NCBI GenBank assembly: GCA_030533445.1
Contig: CM060070.1
Location: forward strand, 26,586,001 to 26,650,000
DNA: 64,000 bases
From: Cyprinodon diabolis
Taxonomy: Eukaryota; Chordata; Actinopteri; Cyprinodontiformes; Cyprinodontidae
Direction: 5' to 3'
The translations under genes were made by a program, and so were the position numbers. The notes beneath the pieces were generated by a model. That model saw nothing but the letters and a program-made list of their open reading frames with translations. It was not told the origin of the DNA and ran no database searches. Positions 43,904 to 58,359 of the stretch are shown one piece after another (the first letter of the stretch is position 1; every line of letters begins with the position of its first letter).

Positions 43904-46528
43904 CATGTATTTCTCCTTTTTAACTGTTGTACTTTATACCTGAATTTTTACTTTTGTGTTTTATTTAAATAAGTAATTATTTACTGGAATGCTGTGGTTA
44001 TATTCAATGCCAGTACAAGAATGCCATAATACTGTATGCTATGCAGCAACTGTACTGTACATTTGATGCCCACCCCAGTAGAGTTGGCAAATATATTATT
44101 TAATCAAATGACTTTTGGACTGTCATACTAAACATTGTTATAGAATATCGCATATCCAACTGGCTGTGTGTTAGGACAACAATTAAATTGTTTGAGCTTA
44201 AATCACAATACATTTTTATGATTCCGGCTTGGCTTATGAAAAAATGGAACCAGTAGCTAAAAGTCTTGTCTAAAATAACTCTTTTTTTCATATTTTAGTC
44301 ATCAAATGTAATGAGCATATCAGGAAAAATATAGAGGTAAAGATTATATTATTGTTTAGACTCTAAGTTATATAAAGTTAATAAAAAACACAGCTCAAGA
44401 CATGTCAACGTGGGGTGCCATGTCGTCACCCTGGCTTCTTGTGAGCTTGCTTTACAACACAGCAAATGACCAAAAATCATCAAAACAAGTACATGGCCTA
44501 GCTGCTTATTTAAACAACCAACATAATTTTCTTCAACATGTCTAAAGACAATGCATATGTGAATATATTGATCTTTAAAAAAAAAATCAACCCTGCAGAA
44601 GAATAGAGGATTCCCATCCACCCTGCATGGTGGAGAGGTTTTAAAAATGCTTTGTTGAAAAATATAACATGTTTCTGGCACAATCAAATGCATTTTTAGC
44701 TCAGGAACTTCCTATTTTGGAGCTTGAGCAACATCTGTTCAAGCTCCACATCTGCCTGATTGTGGAAAGTTGTGGCACCTCTCATGGTTGGTGGGATAAA
44801 TACATGTGTGTTTATTTCTGTGTAAGCAGAGACCATGAGCCCAGCTTTTTTAGTTTAGTGTTGTTACAGTGACCTCTGCTGCCAAAGGTTTAACGACTCC
44901 AAGTATCCTTACTCCTTGTACAACCCTCAGTAAGAGACCGGTGTAGCATCCCACAAAAGCTCTAGATGAATGTTTTTCTAAATTTAGTTTGTGTTTGAAT
45001 CCACATAGATAGTTGAGTGTTTTGTACAGTATCTATACTACTTGATGTTTGTTTATCTTTTCATATATTTATTATTTAATTTAGATTCTATGTAAGGATG
45101 TGGCAATTTTGAAAATGATTCAAAATTACACTTTGTCTTGAATCTTAATCTGTAAAGTAAATAGTAAAGTGTGTTCATACGATACTTTGTTAGTTTCGCA
45201 ACCAATTTTCTTGCCATTTATCATAGCCAAATTCAAAGGGCTGGAGATCTCTGCCTCTTCATAGCTTCTCCATAGACTCCATCAGGGTCCCTTTGGATGC
45301 TTTTCTTGTTAAATAGTCTTGTATAATGGGTTTACAGTTGTGCCATGATCTAGTTATTTTTTGGCTGATTGCCTTACAAACTAACCCTGCTTTAAATGTC
45401 AAAACTTCTTTATCCCTCACCTTTCTCCTATTTTCATTGGTCTCCATTGTGTCCTCTTTGATCACTAACATTCTCCAAAAAGCGTATGTAATCTCAGATT
45501 AAATCATTAATAATGGATTCCATTTTTGAAGGGTCGACCACTGAAAGTACTTGGCTAAAGTACGTTTTTTTTTTTTTTCAGGGATACTAGAAAAAAAGGC
45601 GAATACAGTATATCAATATACCATAAATGTCATATTCATCTTTGAGTAACAACATCTATTTAGTACTAAAAAAGGAATTTAGCAGGTTCATTAGAATGAC
45701 TTTGGGGTGCAGAGTTGTCTTTAGGCAGAACAACCTCCAAGTGTGCTCAACATCTTTTGCTCTCCCCTTCCAAATGATTAGAATGGTGCTTGCATTTTAA
45801 TGGGATCTATAGCCACAAATGCTGGCTTTGACTTGGACCCACCCATTCTGTGTCACACATTCACTACTTATACCCCATATAGATAACCACAGACCCCTTC
45901 ATCCTCTACTTGGATGTGAAGATCTTCTTACCTCAGGGACTGGTAGATGAGCAACTCTGAGGTGTTGATTACTTTGATACTAAGCAGTCAAGTATCAGTG
46001 TGCAGCTGTTCTTGTGTGTATGCACGTGGGCTCTCAGCATGTTAAAAAAGGAATGAAAACCTGATTCTTTCTCCAGGTTCCTTAGCTGCAGGAGAGATCA
46101 AGGGTAAAATCAGACACTCAAAGCCATACCTATACGTAGATGCTGAACAGGAAAGTATTGGAGAAGGAGTCCTTACAACCATGACTTATCTTAACAGCTG
46201 TGCTATTTTCTTAAGAGGATATTTGGAGTGTAGTTTTTTTTATAAATCCTTCCTCTACTTTTATCCTCTTTTATAGTAAGAGCTAATTTTAAGTCCACAA
46301 CTGTTCCAGAATTACCTGTCTTTTATCAAATAAAGCTGTACACATTAAGTCCATATCTCATTATTAAGCTGCAGCCCAAACTGTTACTGGTTTTATTCAC
46401 AGAGGTAAATCAATTTCATACATGGGGGATAGATCAATATAATTTCTACAAAGTAAAAATATGAGAATTGATGAAGGTATTGATTACAGTTTTATGACAT
46501 TTATCTTTCTTCTTTTTTCTTCTTCCAG
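43904..46528. other. Unassigned AT-rich sequence
   Basis: No gene or transposon end recognised. Several frames of 60-110 codons exist but none resembles a known protein. Confidence 0.5.
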
Positions 46529-46568
46529 CAACAAAGACAACTGGACCTGCTAACCATCACCAATTCTG
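46529..46568 (+). other. Candidate 40-bp internal exon of a host gene
   Basis: It is preceded by a long pyrimidine tract ending CTTCTTCCAG and followed by GTAAGT, the consensus donor. All three frames are open across 40 bases, so the sequence does not decide the reading. One gives QQRQLDLLTITNS and another TKTTGPANHHQF. I do not recognise the gene. If real, the window is at least partly intronic. No second exon was found on either side, so chance occurrence remains possible. Confidence 0.35.
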
Positions 46569-49131
<2,563 letters not shown>

Positions 49132-49654
49132 TCCTTCTTTTTTGGTCATCTTTTGAGAGATGCCCGTGTCATGTCCAAAAAGAGACCAACTTCTTTGAAC
49201 GAAAATAATTTTATTTCTAAACTTGCCTAGGGTATTAATAATATTTGGCTTATTTGCAGTTTTGAGCTGCTGCACTTCAGAAAGGATGAGTCATATCAGA
49301 GGTGGTCCTGATCAAAGCATTTTCCTGCTAAGACGTATCAGAATCCGCTCCATGCTTTGAAGGAATCTAAATCTTTTTAAATGGATTGATAGAGTTTTGA
49401 TAACCTCCTTTGAAAGGGCACTTCCTACTGTGTATGGCCAGATGGCGACGATTTGGAGTTCTGGTAGTTCAGAAAGTTTTCTTTTAATGAGTAAACTGAG
49501 ATTGACATGTCCTGGAACTGTTTGTCTTGCCTGTTTATGAGGTACTGATTTCACAGCAATAAGGGCGTTGTAGCTATCAAGCTGAAAGTGAAAGATTTTT
49601 ATTTATCAAAAGGGAAGGTTACTATTATTGCAATTTTTTTAAGATGTTGTTGAA
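49132..49654. other. Unassigned sequence
   Basis: No gene recognised. The minus frame 49312-49554 (80 codons) is unrecognised. It could belong to an upstream part of the neighbouring retroelement, but that is not shown. Confidence 0.4.
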
Positions 49655-51115
49655 AAATATGAATACAATTTCTATAATGTTGACCACAACATCAAGTTCA
49701 CTAGAGAGGATGCCAATGACAACAACCTACCTTTTCTGGACTGTTTGGTGAGCATGAAAGGAGATGGAAACCTCAACTTTGAATTGTATAGGAAATCCAC
49801 TAACACAGACCAATATCTTCTTTTTGACTCACACCACCCACTGGAACACAAACTTTCTGTCATCAGAACCTTACAACACCAGGCCGAGCATGTCCCTACT
49901 AAAACAGAAGCACAAAGAACAGAAAAACATCAAAGATGCTCTCCAAACCTGTGGATACCCAAACTTGCTATTTGTCAAATAAGCAAGGAAATCCAAAAGA
50001 CACCAGTAAGCAAAAGATACCAGTAAGAAGATTAAACGCAAAAACATCCATATCCCATATGTTGCTGGTGTCTCTGAAAAACTCTAGAGGATTTTCTCCA
50101 AACACAAATTCCCAGTACATTTCAGACCAAGCAAGACCCTTAGACAGAGGCTAGTGCATCTTAAAGATGAAACCCCCCAGACCTACTGTAAGATGAGCAA
50201 AGTGGTTTATGCAGTTCAATGCAGTGAGAAATGCCCTGATCTTTATTTTGGAGAAACTAACCAACCTCTCCACAGATGCATGGCTCAACACAGACAGGCC
50301 ACCTCCTCCGGATAAGACTTGGCTCTCCATATACACCTTATGGACAAAGGACATTCTTTTAAGGACCACAGTGTTCACATTTTGTAAAAATAGTGACGGA
50401 AGCCATTTATGTGAAGGAAGCCATTTATGTTAAGAGAGAAAACAATAACCTTAAACAGAGGGGCACATTTAGGTTCATCTCTCAAAAACCTAAAATGCAG
50501 CAATAGAGTTGATTCCTTTCTGCTATCATGACCAAGACATCTCACCGGGTCAGCTAGACCATCAATGACCCTTACAACTCTCCCTTTCAGAAGCATAGGC
50601 CAGTATTGGGTATTGCAGGCTGACAAAGACTTCACAAACTCCCCATTACTAAGGGGTGGAACTGTTCTTCCAGTTCAATTTGCATGTTTTCTAAGCCATT
50701 ACAAGTTTTTTGGGGCTGCTCCAGGCATCCCCAAAGTCAGTCCTCGAAGGCCACTGTCCTGCAGGTTTTAGAGGTTTCCTTGCTCCAGCATGGCTGATTT
50801 CAACTGAAAGCTGATCAACAGGCTTTTGCTCAACTACAATCATCATAATCAGCTGTACTAAAGCAGGGAAACCTCAAAAACCTGCAGGACAGCGGCCCTC
50901 GAAGACCGACTTTCAGGATGCCTGGGCAGCTCTATAAAGCTTGGTACTCAACGCTACGACATTTTGAACTGAGAAAGCTGGATGGGAAGCAAAAGGACTT
51001 CAAACTTGGAAAACAAATTTCACTTTTTTTGTTTTGTTTGTTTTTTACAATTTTATTCTTTTTTGGAATGACTATGATCTGGATGACTGAGAATCTTCAC
51101 CAGCATTTTCTATAA
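49655..51115 (+). pseudogene. Penelope-like (Neptune-type) retroelement 3' part: RT C-terminus and GIY-YIG nuclease
   Basis: One frame reads TREDANDNNLPFLDCLV, then FELYRKSTNTDQYLLFDSHH and PLEHKLSVIRTLQHQAEHVP. These match the C-terminal part of Penelope-like reverse transcriptase. After frameshifts, 50205-50310 reads VVYAVQCSEKCPDLYFGETN followed by QPLHRCMAQHRQATSSG. This is the GIY-YIG endonuclease of these elements, in which the usual Tyr-Ile is Tyr-Phe. Sequence to about 51115 (CTGGATGACTGAGAATCTTC) resembles the 3' end of such elements. The core RT palm is absent, so it is a 5'-truncated copy. A MITE splits it at 50722-50924, and an 18-bp tandem duplication lies at 50397-50430. Confidence 0.85.
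50722..50924. mobile_element. hAT-type MITE inside the Penelope-like copy
   Basis: Ends are inverted: CAGGCATCCCCAAAGTCAGT on the left and CAGGCATCCTGAAAGTCGGT on the right strand. Similarity continues through the GGCC...CCTGCAGG blocks. Flanks GGCTGCTC and GGCAGCTC match at 7 of 8 bases, fitting an 8-bp hAT duplication that has since mutated. Length 203 bp, no coding capacity. Confidence 0.88.
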
Positions 51116-52443
51116 ACCTTTTAGCTTAAATTCCATATAATCAAGGTTTATAGCTTGTTAGAACATTACCAAGGACAGGCCAAACACCCACATCCTGAGC
51201 CACCAATAATTATGTTTTCATCATTATTGTAATGTCCCTCATTATTGTAATTATAAAAACATGTACCAGATGAAGCCATTACGTGGCCTTTTAATTGGCT
51301 TCAAACATGCCAGAGACAACTCCCGTTCTTTTGCGCCTGCAAAAAGATGAAGATTAAAATGTTAGGAGTCTGATTTATTTCAACTCTACGCAATTGATTT
51401 TCATAGTAACATGTGGGCTTTGAAAGTTTCATTTATTAGAAAGGCACAATGTTTCTTAAAAACCACAAGTGTGATTTGAGTGTTTTAATGCACAGATCCC
51501 AAATGTTTCTCTGAGCTGTATCAGAAGCTTAGTTTCTATTGTACTTGACAGCATTTTAACCTCGATGTTCACTAAAAAAATTGTTTATCTTCTAATAATT
51601 AGAACTTCTTATTTACAATTACTGTAAGGTATGTGTAAAAATACTAAGCTAACCATTTGAAAGCCAGATTGATTCCATGTAGTGGCTCTCTAAAAAGCTC
51701 CACACCTGTTATAATGCTGGGTATTTGCTTCAACTTCTCTCGCATTTTCCTACTATTTACTGTTTAATTGGATAATTTACTTAAATGTAAAATTCGAAGA
51801 GAGGTTGCCAAGGATCCACCCTGACATAGTGAAGGCAGTCTCCAATATTTCATTTTTGGAATGTAAGAAAAGCTTCCTATCCTCTGCCTAAGCAGCTTAG
51901 TGACAAAACAGAATCGTTTTTTTTCAAAAAAACAAAAAAAAAAAAACTATTTTTTTCCCCTAATGAACCAAAATTTAAACTATTTGACCACAATTCCAGA
52001 TACTGTATTTGGCAAATCAGCAGTGATGAAAGAATGGGTTTGAGGAATCATAACTCTTCCTTTTACTTTTCTGGAGTTGGAACTGAGGTATTTGTAAAGG
52101 TGGATAGATTTGTTAATGATTATAAGCTTTAGATCCAGAATGTTCAAATTTCAATAAGAAAGTTAAAAAATTATGTTTTTTTTTTTTTTAGTGGGGGTTT
52201 GAATGGCCTTGCTATTGGTAAAGAAAAACATGGTCACCTGGAGAAGGCTAGGAACAAAATATGTAGATATGTATCTGGTAGAACTGGTGAACCTTTTGGA
52301 TGCTAAGACCTGCTAAAGCTGAATTAATGTTAAAGTTGAAGTTATATTTTAAACATCTGCCCATTTATACATCTTAGTTTTTTATGTTCATTTTTTCCCT
52401 CTACATATGTGTTATAGTAGTCAGCTTTGTTGTACAAAATAAA
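51116..52443. other. Unassigned AT-rich sequence
   Basis: No gene or transposon end recognised. Confidence 0.5.
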
Positions 52444-52448
52444 GCCAT

Positions 52449-52882
52449 TGTCATGGTTTTGGATCTTTTTTTTCTTTTTGATTTTTTATTGGTTTTATTT
52501 CCATGTTGTGTTATTCTAGTTGTTTCAGGTTGTATTTGACTTCTTATGTATTTCTTGTTTACCCTCTGTTGCTCTCTTGTGTCAGTCTCCTTCTAGCTTC
52601 CTTCTAGAATATTCTGTCCACACCTGCTCCTCATCTGCTAATTAGTCCTACCTTTGTTTCTGTCTCCCATATATACAGCTCTGTTCAGTTAGTTTTTGCT
52701 GGTTCCTCTTCATTCATACCCCCATGTGCGTTTTCCCTGACGTCTCCTGTATTTTGGTTTTCAGTATTTTGTTTTCGGACTTTTGCTTCTGTTGCCTTAA
52801 ATCGTGCATTAAATCTACAAGAAACCATCTATGTTTCCGTCTCTGCCTTTGGGTCCTCTTCAAACCTCCACTCAACCTGACA
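52449..52882 (+). mobile_element. Solo LTR, plus orientation
   Basis: Starts TGTCATGGTTTTGG and ends CTCAACCTGACA, with GCCAT on both sides (52444-52448 and 52883-52887). The 5-bp duplication and TG...CA ends define a solo LTR of about 434 bp. A TATA-like CATATATAC (about 52669) and an ATTAAA signal (52808-52813) are in the expected places. It is the same family as 57256-57649. Internal sequence was lost by LTR-LTR recombination. Ty3/gypsy assignment is inferred from the ends. Confidence 0.88.
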
Positions 52883-52887
52883 GCCAT

Positions 52888-53965
52888 GTGTTGCCATCTT
52901 TGATCTAGATTTTATTTCGTATTCCATAAAAAAAAAAATTAAAAAAAATCCTTATGCTTTAACAAGGTTGTATACATTTTTGAGAGTCCCTTAACGACAC
53001 TGTTGCTTTGCAGTAAGTCTAAAATATTGTAGAATTTGTTTGCTTTCACTCACAAAATGTTATTTGATTATTCTAAAACTCTTGACTTATTTTGAAAGAC
53101 TTTGAAATCTTGGCATTGTAGTTCTAGTTTCATTCAGGGTTCTAGCCTCACCGTCATAAGTTGAAAAAGCTTTTTGAATATTATTTTCTATGTCTCTGCT
53201 GTTGAGCTCAGGACGTACAGCGTAAATGGTTGCAGGTTATTTTTCAGCCTGTTGTACAGCCTTGAAGAGAGGCTTATTGCATCTTAACTTTCTAAACATG
53301 TTTTATCCTGACCTGCTACTTTATTACTATTAAAAGCAAGTGAAAGGAAATGCATACACACTTTGAGAGCATGTTAAAGCTTATTATGCTCCTGTATGTA
53401 AACCAGGTCACTGCCTTAAGAAGAAAGACACTGATAGGGAAACACAGACAGGACAGACAGTCTCTCCCTCTACCTGCTGATTAAAGGAGTTTTTGCACCT
53501 TTGCTTCCTTTCTTCTCATCATCCCCACACCTGTTTTTCTCTCTCTTTGCTCTGTCTGATTTGCTCAGCAGCATTCTCGTTAGCCACAGTTATTTATTAA
53601 TGATCTTATTTAATCAAATTGCTGCTGTTGTTGTGTGTTAGCAGCAAAACATTGGATCTTTGCCTCCACACTCAATCCATCGTTATCTTTTCACCATCTT
53701 TCCTTTACTGCATGGGCAGCAGTTGGAATCACAGGCTGTGAAAAAACTAATAGGCTCTAGTAGCTCTATAAAGCAGTGTGTCCGAGAGGGAAAATCTGAT
53801 TTGATGAGGATTCTGCCCCTGCTGTTCTGTTGCTCTCTGTTTCTAATGGTGTTCATTAGCTACCATAAAGTATGAGTAACCCTGAAACATCTATTCACAC
53901 ACGATATAACTGTAATAGAAAACCAAAGTAAAACTAACTTACTAAAGGAAAGAAAAGAAATCTTT
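52888..53965. other. Unassigned AT-rich sequence
   Basis: No gene or transposon end recognised. Confidence 0.5.
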
Positions 53966-54877
53966 GAAGGGGTCATAGAGTGCAAAACCGAGTTTACAGT
54001 CATAGATAGTCATGGATAACGATAGTTCAGTGGGTGAAATCGACGTACAGAGAAGTTCAAACCCCATCGACACCTCCTTTCTATGCAAATCTAACAATTC
54101 TAAACGTCCACCATAAAACAGGCAAATCCAAATGAAACACTGAACGGAGGTAAACTCGGGGTTGTTGCCTTATTCGGTTCTGGCCTGTACTTTTGTCACG
54201 CCCTGAAATTGACATACAGACCAGCCCATTGGTTCACTGGCCCAAAAACATTACTAGAGGTAGATGTAAGACACCAGCTTAGCTGTTTAGCCTACAGTTG
54301 GGTTTACATCTACAAGAAATACAAAGCAGACAGTTTCTCTGTTCAAAATGAGCCAGAACCACGGGTGTAAATGCAGTTTTCCAGGCTGCACGAAGGAAAG
54401 GGAAAATTTTTACAGGATCCGATGACTTGACAGGCATGGATTATTTTTGTCTATCAGAAGATCCTTGCAAAGTTTGATGCTCAGCTGTTCATTTGCTCTA
54501 AGCATTTTACCGGAGACAGCTTTCAAAATCTTGGACAGTTCAATCTTCTACTGAAACGAGGGGCTTTTTTCCGACCGTGAGGCCATCACAACTGAAAGCT
54601 GCAAGTATGATTTTGTCTCTAAGCTGTTCATAGCAATGCTAGTATATGTAGGATGACTGGGGGCGGGGGGACCAACCAATCAGCGCACAGCTCATCTAAA
54701 TATTCATGAGCATAACATAAAAGGAAGAAAACTTGACGTTTCATTCTAGGGCGTTTAACCAGGCTGCATTAGGACTCATAGAACAGCAAATTTCAGCCCA
54801 ACCAATGTTACACACCCTATTCAGAGACCTTAAGGACCAGCACCAAATACCCTTTAGAATCAACCTATGACCCCTTC
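53966..54877 (+). mobile_element. DNA transposon relic with THAP domain
   Basis: Inverted ends GAAGGGGTCATAG lie at both borders (53966 and, reversed, 54877). The target duplication is not resolved. The interior encodes a decayed THAP zinc finger, a DNA-binding domain found in P, Kolobok and some ISL2EU-type transposases, so the superfamily is open. The length of 912 bp is too short for an autonomous element. Confidence 0.65.
54348..54582 (+). pseudogene. THAP-domain transposase fragment
   Basis: Begins MSQNHGCKCSFPGCTKEREN, with the first Cys pair of the C2CH motif (C-x4-C). A stop interrupts shortly after. Then, in another frame, AQLFICSKHFTGDSFQNLGQF carries the second half (C-x2-H) and the usual following helix. 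Gene breaks lie between the two halves. No catalytic domain remains. Confidence 0.7.
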
Positions 54878-57250
54878 TAAAGCATGATGAGTGAAACTTT
54901 ATGTAATTATGTTTTCCTCACTAAATCAAAGTGATACTATTTTTTTTTTTGTTCTTCCAGACCAGACTCACTTATTTATGTTTTTTTTTTTGCACTTTCT
55001 TTGTGCACTGTTGTGATTATCTTAGAATAAGATGGGGCAATTCTTAAACTGTCCTGACAATGTTGGGAGCATAAACTTGTCTAAAAGGTATTGGTTTACT
55101 TAATAACTAAGACTTTCAACACATGAAAACAGCACCTTCACATCTCCTCTAAAACATTTTACTTGAGACAAAGATGTTGGGTTATTGCAATTATTTGAAG
55201 AAGTAGTGTCTGTCTATAGCAACACCTGAATGATGAGGATGCGTTGCCAACACATTCAACAGTATCATGGACATTTTGTCCAAAACTGTATAATGTTCCT
55301 TTTAAACATTATTAGTAAGTTAAAAGACTGTTGTTGTTGTTTTTTTTAATGAATGGCTGATTAAAAAAGCTGGAAGAGAGAATAAACTCATAAAATTTAC
55401 ATCCACACATACCATAGGAGTAACAGATGCAAACAAGGGTAAAAAACACCTAACAACGAAAAAAAAAACAAAAAAAAACACCGCATCTCTACCCTCCCTC
55501 CTTCTCATTTCACACAAAGTTGAACACACACTCCCACAAACAGACCCACTCAAACCTCACTCGGCCCTCTTTAATTGGACACTTGAGCAGCGCACGACTG
55601 CATCTGGCTCCTGTTGAACACAGCCTGACATTTCAGACTGCTGACCTTTCCAGCCTCGCCACAGCTAAATAATGATTAGTCCTGGCAACTGTTCCACCGC
55701 AGCACCATACATGTACACATAACACACGCTCACAGGTGCAAACTGCACAAAGCAAAACAAGAGCAGCACCTGCACTGGGGCCTTTGTCTTTTCACTGTGA
55801 GAAAATGGGGTGCAGACATTGATTTGAGGGGTCATTGTCATTCTTTCGGTTTATCGATTAGATTGTCCTTTTCCATATCTGCTGTGAGCACCCAATAATG
55901 TGTTGTTCTAAATTAACTCTGCTTGCCTCTGTTTAGTTTCTCCTTTCCCCTTTATGCATGCTTAGCATAAAGTTAAAAAAAAAAGGTCAATCATATTCAT
56001 GAGATCTGTGCCGACTGAAGAGGATGATGTCTTGAGTGAGTGTGTGGGTTTTTGTGAGTGTGTATGCTTCTTACTTTTTGGTCTGAGCACGGAAGCATGT
56101 GGCACATCCGTCTAAAGCTAGGAAGGAGTGTGGAGATAATAGGCAGTTGTCAGATCTTCCCTCCAACTTTTCTTCTGCCTTTCATTCAATTACTGCTCCC
56201 TTTGCATCTCGTTTTCCACGCTCCCTCTGTCAGATCAGAGTAGAAATGTTTTTCATTAAGGCTCAACTCCTTACAGTTGCTTTTCATGTTTTATACATCT
56301 CAAGAAAAAAAGCACTGTACTAATCTATGAGGTCAGAGGCCACATTCTGATCTCCATCTGATGTACAGGTAGATGGATATACCAAGGGAAAAAAAAACTC
56401 ATGTGACCATCAATGTGCTTTCAATCTAATTTTAACTTAAGTTACAACAACTTGGTTATACTATTACATTTTTTCCACTGCGGGATTACATCTGCTGCAG
56501 TTTATGAATCTGTTTGTTGAAAAGGATTTGTTTTCTGAACTGATGTTCAAACAGGACCAGCTTGTCTTTGGGATAAAAAAGGGATAAGTAGGAGTGTTGA
56601 AAATGTTCAAGAGTTTCATGCCAAATTGCCGCATTATCATAAGACAACTTCTGGCAAATTCTGTGTATTTGCAATCCTTTTAACCCTGTAGCAGCATGTT
56701 CAATTGAATCTCTTTGTGACTTTATAAAATATAGCTATAAAGCAAATGGGCAAAACTCTTAACAACTTTTTTTGTTTAACCATAACAGCATAAATATTTG
56801 CTCTTTTATCTAATTGCCAGAGATTCTTGGTTTGCACTTGCACAATATTTTGTAAAACGGAAAACTATTTCTTTCAGTATAGGCCATTGATGTAGTTTTT
56901 GATGTTTAATATTTTATATATTGTGTCCTAGAGTTGTAGATTTGCAGGCTTCTTGGGAGTTCAAATAATTTCAAATAATTTCTTGATGCTACATGTCTGG
57001 CAGCATTAACGTCTTGCTGTAGCAGTTTGAAGTTAATTCAGCTTTACCATATTTGCTGTTGCCCAAAGTATTGCTCCAATTTTTTATTTATTTATTTTTT
57101 TACTGTTGCAGCTGTCACTGAATCAAACAATTTATTACTTCAAACAAACATAAAAGTGAATAATTACAAGATACTACAAGTGATATAAAAACACTCCAAA
57201 CAACTAAAACATATGTGTAAAAGTAATAGAGACTTGTTTATTTTTAAATG
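54878..57250. other. Unassigned sequence; possible conserved block near 55560-55710
   Basis: No gene recognised. 55560-55710 is repeat-free and less AT-rich (TTTAATTGGACACTTGAGCA, CTAAATAATGATTAG) and might be a conserved non-coding element; this is unverified. The minus frame near 55320-55553 is low-complexity. Confidence 0.4.
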
Positions 57251-57255
57251 AACAG

Positions 57256-57649
57256 TGTCAAGATGACTAGAGGTTTGAAGGGGACCCAAATGCAGAGACG
57301 GATGCTGAGGTGTTTCTTCCAGATTTAATATTGATCTAAAGGCAAACAGAAGAAAACTTAAAACAAAATAAAAATACAGCAAAGGCATGATGAGGAATCA
57401 GCAAACTGTAACTGAAGAGGAGGACTATAAATGGGAGACTGAACAAAGGCTAGGCTAATCAGCAGACAAGAAACAGGTGTGGATGGAAGTATCTAGAAGG
57501 GAGCTAGGGGAAGGAGACTGACACAAGAGGGCAACAGAGGGTGAATAAGAAATGTATAAGAACTCAAAGACAACTAGAAAAACACTAAATTGATCTGAAA
57601 CAAATGAAAACTCAAAAAGAAAACTTAAAACAGAGCCAAAACCATGACA
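57256..57649 (-). mobile_element. Solo LTR, minus orientation, same family as 52449
   Basis: On the minus strand it starts TGTCATGGTTTTGGCTCTGT and ends TAGTCATCTTGACA. AACAG lies on both sides (57251-57255 and 57650-57654). Shared blocks with 52449-52882 include CACCCTCTGTTGC, TCTTGTGTCAGTCTCCTTC and CCGTCTCTGC. Each copy has its own 5-bp duplication, so they are independent insertions and not the two ends of one element. Confidence 0.88.
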
Positions 57650-57654
57650 AACAG

Positions 57655-58357
57655 AGAGTTTTTTGTCCTTCCTGATCTACCATGTCTACTTAATATTGCC
57701 TTTCTTACTTGGGTTCATCCAGCAATGCATCACCCAACAGACCCTTCCAAACAGGTTTATAATTGGTGCCTATTCAGCTCCACTCTCCTGAAGATACCTC
57801 TTTTTCAGATGAGATGTAGTAAAGTCATTAAAAAGAATTGCAATAGAATATAATCTTGAAGAATATCTGACTCCCACATCAGACCTTTGCACATGTGTTT
57901 AGTTTGAAAGGCACCCCATGTTTTTACTGAAAATTACAATTTATTTAACAAAAGGAATTATGAATAATGCATAGAAGGCTTTCACCAGCTACACACAGGC
58001 CTTACTAGACATTTAGATAAAAGAAAACTTATTTGAAATCCCAAATGGAACCTGTTTTTGAAAATGCCGTCAGCTAGATATCTTAGAAACACATGTTTGT
58101 TTGAGTAGTTGGTAGGTAATGGAACACATTCTCAGATTCACAATGTTTGTTGGGCCTTTTTTTCTTTTGCAGTCCCGTATATAATATTTGAGACATAATT
58201 TATAATATATCATGATTAATGCAAAAGCGTGTATGAGTTGACCAGTGCCGACTGCGTTTTTTGTTATACTTGTATGTCAGTTTTGTTGTAATTTAAAAAT
58301 GATATTCCTACCTTAATAGGTAAAAATATCATGTTGTACTTGGCTGTAACAGAAATA
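57655..58357. other. Unassigned AT-rich sequence
   Basis: No gene or transposon end recognised. The plus frame at 57644-57853 starts in the LTR and is not supported. Confidence 0.5.
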
Positions 58358-58359
58358 TA

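Noticed and set aside
52449..57649. One LTR element bounded by the two related LTRs
   Set aside because: The LTRs are in opposite orientation and each has its own 5-bp duplication.
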